DNA from: Wurfbainia villosa
Lineage: Eukaryota; Streptophyta; Magnoliopsida; Zingiberales; Zingiberaceae
Assembly: GCA_025175895.1 (NCBI GenBank)
Contig: CM045989.1
Location: 24,545,928-24,609,927 of the forward strand
Reading direction: 5' to 3'
DNA: 64,000 nt
Shown: positions 54,063 to 64,000 of the stretch, piece by piece
Numbering within the stretch: position 1 is the stretch's first letter
Layout: every line of letters starts with the position of its first letter
Translations under genes and position numbers: made by a program
The notes under the pieces: generated by a model
What the model was told of the DNA's origin: nothing
The model's input: only the letters and a program-made list of their open reading frames with translations
The model's database searches: none

Positions 54063-55813
54063 CTAGCATGAATCGATCACGCTCTTAGGAACCCAAAACC
54101 TATTTGAGCTCTTTGGGTTTACTAGGTATTCCTTAGGGATGACCTTCCTAGATACCCTCCTAATGACCCTTCTAGGCTTGTTAACCTTGGTCATTGTGGT
54201 CTTACCTAGGTTAACTCTAGGGGTGACTCCCCTTGTAACCTTCTTAGTGGCCACCCTAGGTTTCATTGAAACCCTAGCCACTAGGCACATACCTTGGTCA
54301 ACCTTAGAGATGACTTCCCTATTGACCTTGGCTTTCCTAGACCTAATTTGAGTTCCATAATTAAATGAAACATTATGGTAGGTCTTTTTGGGCTTAGGCT
54401 TGCCCTTGGTTGACTATTGATTTCTAGGTCTTTCACTTTTAGACCAAGATTTTTGATCATTTGACCCTATAATTGAATTTTGCATCTTTGCAAGGGTCCT
54501 CTCCAATTTTTCAAGCCTTGACCTCAAGGCTTGGTTTTCCTTTTCTAATATCTCAATTTTTGATTTTTCATTAGCTCTTGAGATATTTTTATTTCTAGGC
54601 ATATGTCTAATTCATTTAGGATTGATGCCTAGGTGATCCTCTATCTTCCTAATGGTCTCCCTAGGAAGGATAGGTCTAGAGTTGTTTGATCTGGGTTTGT
54701 CCTTAGGTAAGATATTTTTAGGGAAATTATTCTCAAATTTCTCCTTATTTGAAATGTGGACATTTTTAGCTCCTAAACAAAAGTATTTGTTATTCCTAGC
54801 ATGCTTTTCATGATAAATTGCAAGAGAATTAAAATTCCTAGCATGTTTTTGCCTATTAACTAAAGAAGAAGCATTATTTAATTTTACCTTAGGGATTGCT
54901 TTAGAAGCCCCCCCCCCCTCCCTACATGTGTAGCTCCTTCTTTGACCTTCTTGTTCCCCCTAGGGCATTGACTCCTATAATGCCCTCTTTGATTACATTT
55001 GAAGCATATAATGTGCTCCTTGCTTTTGATGGTTGGGGGACCGACTTTCTTTGACTTTTCTTGACTTTTAGGTGTCGGTGGACTTTTCTTGACCTTCTTT
55101 GGGCACTTGCTCTTATAGTGGTCAAACTCCCTACACTCAAAACACATTATATGATTTTTTTTTTTTTGAAATGGTGTGTTTGAGTTACCTTCCACAGTAG
55201 GGGAGTCCCGAGCTTCCTCTTCCTCTCGACCGGAGGTGGATGGCTCTTCTTGAGGTTCCTCCAGTGTGGAAGGTCTAATCTCCTCCCCCTCAATTCTAGA
55301 GGTGGAGGCTTCTTCAAATTCTACCTCCTCTATCGATTCGGATGTTGACTCTCTATCACCATCCGAATCCTCAAGCTCTTGTGATGATGAGGATGTGCTT
55401 GCTTCTTCTTGAGCTTGAGAGGATAAGCACTCCTCTTCTTCTTCTTGTTCTTGGACCAGTTGAGGGTTTTCGTGATATTTTGCCAATTCTCTCTAAAGCT
55501 CCTTGGCATCCATGTAATCCCCTAGGCTACACAAGATATCATTAGGAATCAAATCAAAAATAAATTGGACTACCTTTTTATTTTTCTTAAAGGCTTGGAC
55601 TTGCTCTTCGGTCCATCTCTTTTTCTTGAGATATCCACCCTTTGGTCCTCTTGGATATTGGAATCCTTCCATTAAGATGGATCACTCCTCAAAGTCCCTC
55701 ATCATCAAGAAGTCTTCAATCCTTGCCTTCCATTGGTTGAAGTCTTCTCTTCCATAGAAAGAATATGGGATTGGGGTGTTGATGTCCCAACCCAATTGTT
55801 CTTCAAATTTCAT
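54063..55813 (-). pseudogene. Gag of element G (decayed)
   Basis: ATG at 55813 (M-K-F-E-E-Q-L-G-W). N-terminal Y-S-F-Y-G-R-E-D-F-N-Q-W-K-A-R-I-E-D-F, then a long acidic Ser/Glu region. Two intact CCHC knuckles follow: C-F-E-C-x4-H-x4-C near 55105-55145 and C-F-K-C-x4-H-x4-C near 54965-55010. After a C-run at 54910-54921 the frame shifts. The coiled coil (E-N-Q-A-L-R-S-R-L-E-K-L-E) and the Arg/Lys-rich end Y-L-V-N-P-K-S-S-N-R-F-W-V-P-K-S-V then follow. Two early stops (near 55680 and 55495) also break it. No pol follows. Confidence 0.82.
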
Positions 55814-55862
55814 CTTCCCTCTAGCTTGCTCCCTCGGATGTGAAGTCGGTGAAGAGCTCCTA

Positions 55863-55874
55863 GCTCTGATATCA
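55863..55874 (-). other. Primer-binding site of element G (one mismatch)
   Basis: Minus-strand TGATATCAGAGC, one transition away from TGGTATCAGAGC, about 5 bp from the LTR end. Confidence 0.75.
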
Positions 55875-55879
55875 ATTTT

Positions 55880-56825
55880 TGGGACCGTTGTGACTGCTAG
55901 AGGGGGGTGAATAGCATCGTTGATGCTTGATGGAATTTATTCACGATTGTGCTTGCTACAAATATATTAGTATGCAGCGGAAATAGAAAATATACAATAC
56001 AAACACACAAACACGATCAAGACACAAGGATATAACATGGTTCGGAACTAAATGGTTCCTACTCCACGGATTGGGCTCGTAAGAGCCCTAGCGATGCAAA
56101 TCACACACCACTACTAAGTAAACTCCTTCTCGACACAAGTCGGAGGTGGAGAAACCTCGTACAAATGATTACACTACGTAATACAATAAATACAAGAAAT
56201 TACACTAATGAAATGCAATACAAGTAAAGAAAAACACTTTACAATTGTGCTTTTGGATGCTTGCTTTGTGGTTGCTTGAAATGCACTTGGAGACCCTGAT
56301 TTGCAGCAGCAAATCGCCCTAAAACTCCTCAAGAACTAGTGCTCCATCCTCCCTCCACGAGCTCCATTTAAAGCTGCTGCCTGGGCTAGATTTCGCCTAT
56401 CAATCGACTGATCAGGACCATCAGTCGACTGATGACACTGTTGCTGTGAGACAGTGGTGAGATCCACACTGAAAAAAATCCAACGGATAGGACATCAGTC
56501 AACTAGTGATACTCATCAGTCGACTGATAGAGCCTTCAATCGACTGTTAACCCCAGCAGTCGAGTCTGACTCCATTCTGTGCCCGAATTTTCGAGCACCA
56601 GTCAACTGATCAACAGATCAGTAGACTACTCGAGCCAGCAGTCGACTGCCCACCTCTGGCAATCGACTGTTAGGGCACTCCCCGCAGTCAAACCTAGTTG
56701 ACTCACTCCAGTCGACTGTCCATAGGTCCCAGTCGACTAATACACCTCAAACATGAGGTTTTACCACAAGTATAGTGCCCCCATACTTGCTAGAACACAC
56801 TTAGCCTAGACCTAAGCCTTTTAGT
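55880..56825 (-). repeat. 5' LTR of G, part left of element H
   Basis: Matches 41973-42093 plus 50725-51530 closely, with the ATTCACCCCCCTCTAG block (55896-55914) and palindrome array (56398-56740). It stops at the H insertion; the U3 start would be beyond the window. Confidence 0.85.
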
Positions 56826-58641
56826 TGTTGGACTTTTCGAGCTACAAAAACCGCTTTTTGCGTTGCGGAAACCCCGGAAGTCCGGCCACGGATCCGTGCG
56901 AAGATATATAAAAATAAAAACATGTATGTGCTAAGTAAACCTAGATCTACCTTAGATCTAGAAGTTGAGAGTGTTACCCTCGATGTGACGCCCTTTGCAA
57001 ATTCTGCTTGTCCAAACGCTTCACTGGAACTCAAGAGTGTCAAGTGAACACTCCTCTATTGGTATCCACACGGACAAATGGTGGAGAAACTCAACCTAGA
57101 GTGTGCTAGCACTCATGGAAATTTCGGCCAAGAAGGATTGGGAGAGCAAGAGAGGAAGAAGATGAAGTTCGAGTAACTCACAAAATCAATTCCATCTAAT
57201 GGAATAAGTGACCGGCCACTTCATGGAGAGGGGGGGGGGGTTACATGCATGCATGTAACTCCAAGAGCCAATGTCTCTTGGTCTCCCTTATGAGGTGGCA
57301 CCACTTGATAAGTCAATGATGATGTGGAGCATCATCATTGGCCGGCCATGCCAAGTCATCATCATGACATGGCATTTGGTCAAGTCAAACTTGACCTTTC
57401 ATCTTCCCTCTCAAGTCAAGTAAAACTTGACCTCTTATCTCCCATGGTTGATCAAATCCAACCACTTGATTCAAGTCAATTTGATTTAATGAATCTCTAT
57501 TCAATAATTTAAATTGACTAATTGAATCAAATCTAAATTAGACTCATTCAACACTTGAATCAACTTGAGTCTAACTCAATTAGTCTAATTTGGATTACTC
57601 TTAATCCAATTTGGTTCATCACATGAACCTAATCCTCATGGTCCATCATATGAACCTAATCTCCATCTAATTGCCCTTTGTGTGTGACCCTATAGGTCCT
57701 TGTAACGTTGGCAATATCCCTAAACTGATTTAGGAACATAAGCAATGAGCGGTATCTAGCAACACATCATTGCTACCCAAGTTACAAGAATGTTGAGCTC
57801 CAACATCACCTTTGTGACTACTAATTGTGACTCTCATAATATGTGACAATGCCCCTCTATCCTTGACATCTAGATTGACCAATTGAGGCATAGACCGTGT
57901 CATCCTTGGTACAATCTATATCTTGAACTCCAAGTAGACTCACTCTAATCAAATGAGCTCAATATCTCATATTGACTCATTTGGGCATGGCCATGCACTT
58001 CGTGGTCTCACTCTATCAAGAATATCGATGTCACCCCCGTCATATAGGAGGGATAGATCTCATCTACATCACTCACATCCCTCCGCATAATTTATCACAT
58101 ACCCAGTAATCGCCTTTATAGTCCACCCATTTACGGGTGACGTTTGACGAAGCCAAAGTATGCAACTCCTTATGTAGGGAACCATGGTGACTTCAGGTCT
58201 AAGGACTAATAGTCATACTAATAGCCACATGAGAAAGTATATGACACTCATATAATGATCCATGATACTTTCTCATGGCGGGTCATTCAGTATACATTCT
58301 CTAATGTATACCCATGTGTCAACTTGATATCTCATATCCATGACTTGTGAGATCAAGTCATCGAGTTGACCTACATGCTAGTCTCTACACATTAACATTG
58401 TCCCTAAATATTAATACTTGACTAGGAATGATTAAGAGTAGTGTTCTCTATATCATCTCATTATCGATTCAACCAATCGACTGATATAGATAAGAACCTA
58501 CTACTCAAGGACGTTATTATATTTAGTTATTTGGCACCAATACAAGTAAATATAATAACCATGCCTTTATAAATAGGAATATGGTATAATAAAGTCCATA
58601 CAACAATCATCACATGATTGGCTCTAGGGCTTTCACTAACA
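56826..58641 (-). repeat. 3' LTR of element H
   Basis: 1816 bp. It contains several CAAGTCAA / TTGACTTG-type inverted motifs (57384-57580). No second copy is in the window, so limits rest on end motifs, polypurine tract and the break in G's LTR. Confidence 0.78.
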
Positions 58642-58659
58642 ATCTCCCACTAGCACTAA

Positions 58660-59480
58660 TGTCAATCACCGTAGTATCTAATACCCAATGACCTAGTGTG
58701 ACCATCATGATTTTTCTGTGCCAAAGCCTTGGTCAAGGGATCTGCGATGTTAGCCTCTGTGGGTACTCTGCAAATCTTCACATCTCTTCTATCAATAATC
58801 TCTCGAATGAGATGGAAGCACCAATATATTCAACCTCTGTCGTAGAATCAGCAACTGTGTTCTGCTTAGAACTCTTCCAGCTCACAGTGCCACCATTCAA
58901 GCAAAACACGAACCCTGACTGCGATCTATAATCATCCTAGTCAGTTTGGAAGCTGGCATCGCTGTAACCCTTTACAGCTAGCTCCTCATCGCCTCCAAAT
59001 ATCAAGAAATATTCTTTAGTCCTTCTCAAGTACTTAAGAATATTCTTGACTGCTATCTAATGACGCTCACCTGGATCTGACTGGTATCTACTCGTCATGC
59101 TCAAAGCATACGAGACATCAGGACGAGTACATAGCATGGCGTACATGATAGATCCTATAGCAGATGCATAAGGGATCTTATCCATACAGTCTCTCTCCTC
59201 TCTAGAAGAGGGACTTTGAGTCTTCGAAAGACTCACACCATGTGACATCGACAGAAGTCCCTTCTTGGAATTCTGCATGGCAAACCGTAGTAATACCGTA
59301 TCAATGTATGTACTCTAACTTAGGCCAAGCAATCTCTTAGATCTATCTCTATAGATCTTGATGCCTAGAATACAGGCTGCTTCACCTAAGTCCTTCATTG
59401 AGAAGCACATCCCCAGCCAAGTCTTCACAGACTGTAGCGAAGGGATGTCATTCCCAATGAGTAGTATGTCATCCACGTAC
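58660..59480 (-). pseudogene. RT end and RNase H of element H, partly deleted
   Basis: From 59479 down: Y-V-D-D-I-L-L-I-G-N-D, M-K-D-L-G-E-A, Q-N-S-K-K-G-L-L, Y-A-S-A-I-G-S-I-M-Y-A-M-L-C-T-R-P-D and Y-Q-S-D-P-G. Then RNase H S-Q-S-G-F-V-F and V-A-D-S-T-T-E-V-E-Y-I-G-A-S. After G-A-S the sequence jumps to S-F-E-R-L-L-I (58815 region), so about 150 bp of RNase H including the C-D-N block is missing. Stops near 59318 and 58938. Confidence 0.8.
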
Positions 59481-61381
59481 TATTAGTAATATATGAGAGA
59501 TGTCCTAAGGCAATCGCCTTATGTTTGAACCATTTATATGATAAATGAAGATTCACTATTTGAGTATACATGTTTTCATGTATTTGATTAGATCTTAAAC
59601 TCATTTACTGAATATCCACGATACGATTCACAACATGAGAAAATTTGTGATTGGATCACAACTAGTGAGTATCTCTACATGTGTAATTGTGATGTATCAG
59701 AATTATCCCTATTCGATGAATTGATGGATTTGGACACCCTTGATTCTGTCGAGACTAGCACGAGGTATACTCCTTGGTGCATCCAAGCAGCTGATTCTCA
59801 CTGGCTGGAGACATTGTGATGTCCAGAGTTAATCGTGGATGCTAGTTATGGTAACTAGTTCATTGGAGTGACTAGCCGTAAGACTTCATATGGTTCTCTG
59901 TATATATAGATATGTCAATGAAGTCCTTACTGCAGCTTAAGTGCGATGTTCCTTTGACTTACGGGATTCAAGTCATCTTGATCATAAAGACTTATGCTTT
60001 GACATCTTAAGTAAGCATCTCTGAGGAGATGTGGACCCGGGATGATTGGGTATAAGTCAAAGTGATCGAAGGTCTTTGAATAACCTATAAAGGATTCACC
60101 ACTCCTTGCGAGGAGATGTATACCCATGGCCTCTCGTCGGAATATTACTAAAGTCTTTGGCCAAAGCATTACATGTTTAGAGTAAGGTACTCTTCGATAC
60201 ATGTGCAGTAACTAGAATCCGTAGGACGAGGAAATGATACTTGGGCTAGGTGTGACGTAGTCAACCTAGTGGGGACTGACATTATAGACCATGTCCTGAA
60301 CCAAGTGGGTATAAGATGAGTGAAGGGAATGGGGAATGATTCATTCGAGCTGTTGAAGGGTTTCAGAAGTAGTTCTGGATCAACCATTGATCTTTTCGGT
60401 TAATTGGAGATCATGATGTACTACTAGGTGCCACTCATGATCGTTCTATAATTAATGGTTAATTATAGACGGCCAACATAAACCAAGAACCTATTTGGTC
60501 ACACGCACAATGAGCGTAATCCAAAGGATTTAAAACGAGCTTGAGAATGAGATTCTCAGACCGAGAGAAACTATGTTTGGTTGGACCAAACATGGAGCAA
60601 GCATGAAATTGTTTCAGTCGCAATGGAAGCGTGGATGGGTCGTGTCTTATGAAGACATGATGGATGAACCAAATTGGTTTGGTTCTAATCCAATGGAGGA
60701 GAATAAACCAAATGGGTTTGGTTTGTTTTAAACGAATGAACCAAAGATGGTTCGGTTCGTTTTAACTTAAAATAGACCAATATGGTTTGGTTTATTTTAA
60801 CTTAAATTAATGGAGCGGGTTAACGGGCTTTTGGTTATGATCCGATAACCATTAAGAGAATTTGTTCTCTATAAAATAGGGCTTAAGGGTTTTTGTTAAA
60901 CCCTAATTCATGCAACCCTAATTGTTTAGCTGCCCACCCTCTCCCTCTTCTCCAAGTGGTCGGCGCCAACCTCCTTGCCACCGCCTAGCTCCTTCAACCG
61001 GCGTCCAGCTGCTGCCAACCACCCCTCTTGTCGGCGTCGAGCTTCTTCTGGAGGAGCTCTGGTGATCTTCCTTGGCTCCGGCGACAAGGTGAGCACATTG
61101 CTTTCCTTATTTGGTCGGCGCAAGGTCTCCACCAAAGCTATCCAGTTTTCTAGATAGCTTGTTTCCTTCTTGTCGGAGCATCGTTTGGGCAACGTTTGGA
61201 GCTCCGACAGTGCCTTCCTTATCGGGGATTCAATCTCCGGTAATCCTCATAGGTGGAGGACGAAGGATTCGTCAAACGGTTGACGAATACCTCTCCGGAG
61301 AAGCGAGTTTTTGAGGACTCATTTTGGATCCAAATTTTGATTCGGATCGTGATCTTCTCTCGATCACATCGTCTTCAACAC
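59481..61381 (+). mobile_element. LTR K (related to element I family), cut by J
   Basis: Plus-strand LTR. Its start (TATTAGTAATATATGAGAG, then GTCCTAAGGCAATCGCCTTA) matches the start of element I LTRs, but the body differs. It contains A/T-rich TGGTTTGGTTTATTTTAA repeats (60665-60805), a TATA box at 60869 and a GC-richer leader. The end lies beyond J, so whether it is a solo LTR or a 5' LTR is open. Confidence 0.7.
60869..60878 (+). promoter_or_regulatory. TATA box of LTR K
   Basis: CTATAAAATA, about 65 bp downstream of the U3 repeat block. The same form occurs in N and A. Confidence 0.6.
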
Positions 61382-62206
61382 TGTTGGGTGGATGCTTCGT
61401 AGGCTCATTGGCTCCCATGTCCCCGGATTAAAATTTTCACTAATGAAAGAATTAATCCGGATGGGATGAGCTTCCTTAGTACATCCTATTCGTCGTCGTG
61501 CTAACAACTTGAGTGGTCGCTTGAACAAACTAGTTGTTCAAGCAACACAACTCTTCTAGTTGGTTAGCCGCGGAAGAGACGACGGATGGATCGCCGGTTT
61601 TTGTGTTTGTCTTCGGGGTCCATGATTATACAATATATATTCATACACACACATGCATAATCAAAACAAATAAGAACATGCTCAGATCTGTACATAAAGT
61701 TAAAATAACTTTATACCCCACGATCTTCTACCGTATATCCTATCCTTCTCATGGACGACGTGTGGACGAAGATCCTCCACGAGTAGAAGCCTTCTAGATC
61801 GCTTTCTTCTCTACCTTGTCCGCTGCGAACAAAGAGAAGAACTAGCAAATACCTTTCCTATCTTGAACCGGCCACCAAATTAGGGAATTTGGTGCAACCG
61901 CCGGCCAAGGAGCAATGGATGATGCGCCGGCCAACTTCTCCAAGAAGAGTTGCCGCCGGCCACTTTTGGAGAATAGGGAGGAGGAAGAGAACCGGCCACC
62001 AATGGGAGGAGAACCGCCGGCCAAGGAAGAAGAGAAAAGCCTTAAGGTTGGGCGCCGGCCAAGTATTGATGGTGCAAGTTGGGCGCCGGCAACAACTTTG
62101 GATGAAGATGGTTGCCGCCCACCCTAGCTCCAAACCCTAGCCGCCCACCTCTCCAAGAGCCAAACCCTAATTCTTTCAATCCACTCTTGCCGCCCAACCT
62201 AAGCCT

Positions 62207-62216
62207 CTATTTATAT
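62207..62216 (-). promoter_or_regulatory. TATA box of J's LTR
   Basis: ATATAAATAG on the minus strand, about 25 bp downstream of the minisatellite, the same layout as in C. Confidence 0.65.
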
Positions 62217-62235
62217 AATTAGGCTTAAGCCTCTT

Positions 62236-62530
62236 TTAATCTCCACCGTCGGATCTGGGGATTTAATCTCCACCGTCGGATCTAGGGTTTTATCCCAACC
62301 GTCGGATCTAGGGTTTAATCCCAACCATCGGATCTAGGATTTCATCCCAACTGTCAGATCTAAGGTTTCATCCCAACCGTCGGATCTAGGGTTTTATCCC
62401 AACCGTCGGATCTAAGGATCTAATCCCAACCGCCGATTCTAGGATTTCATCCTAACCATCTGATCTAGGATTTAATCCCAACCGCTGGTTCTAGTGTTTC
62501 ATCCAACCATCTGGACCCAGGGATTTAACC
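62236..62530. repeat. U3 minisatellite of J (11 units)
   Basis: Eleven imperfect 25-27 bp units around CCCAACCGTCGGATCTAGGG directly upstream (minus sense) of the TATA box. C has five units. Confidence 0.9.
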
Positions 62531-63386
62531 CACTACGATAGGGACCATAAGGAGGAGTTGGGTCTTGGCCACCCGATGGATCGGAACCACACAAACTTGA
62601 TCCATCAATGATGTTCCATTCCACTAGAGGATCATCATTGAACTACCTCACCAACCCCCATAAATCAATATGGGCTCCATATATTATTTGTACATTAATC
62701 TCCCCGTGTTTAAGATATCGAATGTTCGTCAATTAATTGATTTACTCACCATCAATTAATTAACATCTAATTCCTCGAGTAGTACCACTCAACCTTATCA
62801 TCATGTTGACTAAGTCAACCAGCTGGGTTTACATGATGAACCTTATGAGCTCCTCAAGGGGACATCATCAACCTAATATATAAGACACGGTTTCCTCCTA
62901 TAATCAACGACACACCATGTAAATAATATTATTTCCCAACTTACCGGGCATATTGATTTAATCCATCTAAATCTCACCCACTGGTAAATCAAAGAAATAA
63001 ATACTAAGTACATGTGCCCGTATTATATCGATTAAGAGCATGTAGAATATAATATCCGAGGTCCGATTCAATTATGTAGTCAAGACTAAATCAATCACCT
63101 CTATGTCGGTCCTACTAATACACCTAAGTGTACTAGTGTAACTCTATGTTCAAGATAAAACAATACCAAGCTACACTACAACCATGCCAATGGTTTGTCC
63201 AAAACCATCTTGGTTGTGAGTTTTACTTATATTTTACATACCGATAACATGATCTTCTGTACACACCAAGCACCATGTTATCTACAATGTAAAATATTAG
63301 ACAATATGCACACATATATAATGAATATATAAAATGCAAACAATGATCATGTGATTCAAGATACATTCCAACAATCTCCCACTTAT

Positions 63387-64000
63387 ACTAAAAGACTATG
63401 CCGTCATCACTCTGCCATACATCTGATCCCCATGTCCTCCACATGCCTATCAAACGCTTTCGCTGAAAGGGCCTTAGTGAATGGATCCGCCAGGTTATCC
63501 TCTGATGCAATCTTGGCGACAGCAACTTCTCCTCGCTTTACGATCTCTCGTATGAGGTGGTACTTGCGCCTATGTGTTTACGCCTTTATGGGCTCGTGGT
63601 TCCTTCGAGTTTGCAACTGCACCACTATTATCACAATAAATTGTGATAGTTCTGGGCAAACCAGGAATCACATCCAAGTCCATCAAGAAGTTCCTGAGCC
63701 ATACAGCTTCCTTGGCTGCCTCAGAGGCTGCCACATACTCAGCTTCCATGGTAGAGTCCGCCACGCATTTCTGCTTGACACTCCTCCATGCTATGGCTCC
63801 ACCTCCAAAAGTAAACACAAACCCCGAGGTAGACTTACTCTTGTCCCTATCTGATTGGAAATCCGAACTGCGGTAACCCATGTGGACTAATTGATCCGCC
63901 TCAGAAACCAAAGATATAATCCCTAGTCCTTCTCGTGTACTTCAATGTATGCTTTATCATACCCAATGTCCCTATCCAGATTACTCGATATTCGCTAACC
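63387..64000 (-). pseudogene. RNase H end of element J pol
   Basis: Minus frame with Y-R-S-S-D-F-Q-S-D, S-T-S-G-F-V-F, S-T-M-E-A-E-Y-V-A-A-S-E-A-A-K-E-A-V-W, T-I-Y-C-D-N-S-G-A-V and E-P-R-A-H-K. The frame then shifts near 63570, and downstream sequence still resembles the family C-terminus. Very close to C RNase H (15717-16166). Cut by the window end. Confidence 0.82.

Larger units (their letters stand above)
41973..56825 (-). mobile_element. Element G: gag-only copia-like element (minus strand), interrupted by I and H
   Basis: Same family as F. Left (3') LTR 41973-52226, split by I; 3' UTR 52227-54062; gag 54063-55813; primer-site relic 55863-55874; right (5') LTR 55880-56825, cut by H with the remainder outside the window. 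The left junction is in the LINE (possible duplication aatat, 41968-41972; partner not visible). No pol. Confidence 0.82.
56826..59480 (-). mobile_element. Element H: copia-like element, 3' LTR and pol end (minus strand)
   Basis: 3' LTR 56826-58641 (minus TGTTAGTGAAAGCC...GTCCAACA), a polypurine tract GTGCTAGTGGGAGAT next to it, then pol sequence to 59480 where K interrupts exactly at the RT Y-V-D-D codons. Remaining parts would be beyond the window. Confidence 0.82.
61382..63371 (-). repeat. 3' LTR of element J
   Basis: 1990 bp. Minus start TGTTGGAATGTATC next to the polypurine tract at 63372-63386; end CATCCACCCAACA. Unlike C, it has no duplicated primer site at its end. Confidence 0.8.
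61382..64000 (-). mobile_element. Element J: C-family copia element (minus strand), truncated by window end
   Basis: 3' LTR 61382-63371, then interior to the window end. The LTR resembles C's (ACAACAAACTTGTTC-like stretch, start TGTTGGAATGTATC) but has a different terminus and a longer minisatellite. It is inserted in LTR K. Confidence 0.82.

Overview
The window is plant nuclear DNA and appears to be entirely transposable-element sequence. I found no host gene, tRNA gene, rRNA gene or CRISPR array. The evidence for a flowering plant is the set of Ty1/copia LTR retrotransposons with initiator-Met tRNA primer sites and 5-bp target duplications, a Tat/Athila-type Ty3/gypsy relative, a TRIM, a Del/Tekay-like giant solo LTR and an RTE-clade LINE. 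The species is not recognisable from this sequence. The setting looks like gene-poor nested heterochromatin.

Layout, as a nesting tree (letters are my names). The outermost layer is B, a gag-only copia-like element whose ends lie outside the window. Its 5' LTR tail, primer site and gag start are at 28640-29260, and the rest of its gag and 3' UTR at 38066-40680. On the left, F (gag-only, with a second intron-containing ORF; 3' LTR at 27003-28639) sits in B's 5' LTR. F in turn holds A (1-13227), C (13451-22235, minus strand, pol-bearing copia) and a 634-bp TRIM (26057-26690). A holds D (2234-10373, non-autonomous gypsy-like), and D holds the solo LTR E (6894-7971). In the middle, B's gag is split by a giant solo LTR, M (29266-38060), which itself holds N (32018-37342, gag-only). 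On the right, an RTE-like LINE (about 40680-41972) lies in B's 3' region. It is cut by G (41973-56825 in window, minus strand, gag-only). G's left LTR holds I (42094-50719, pol-bearing copia) and its right LTR is cut by H (56826-59480). H is cut by K (an LTR, 59481-61381), and K by J (61382-64000, C family). The deepest chain has six layers.

Exact 5-bp target duplications support D (gtaac), E (cctta), C (ctagg), the TRIM (tgatg), M (aaaag), N (gttat) and I (ataca). Every protein-coding frame seen is broken by stops, frameshifts or insertions.

How the parts could work together: A/N and B/F/G have Gag but no protease, integrase, RT or RNase H, so they could only have moved with enzymes supplied in trans by autonomous copia relatives. 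Both groups end Gag at the same W-V-(P/L)-K signature, share a small stem-forming 3' UTR motif (CATCTCAC...GTGAGATG), carry several polypurine-tract-like motifs, and carry arrays of the palindrome CAGTCGACTG upstream of their TATA boxes. These shared non-coding signals, together with the spliced second ORF of F, are the strongest candidates for something not yet described.
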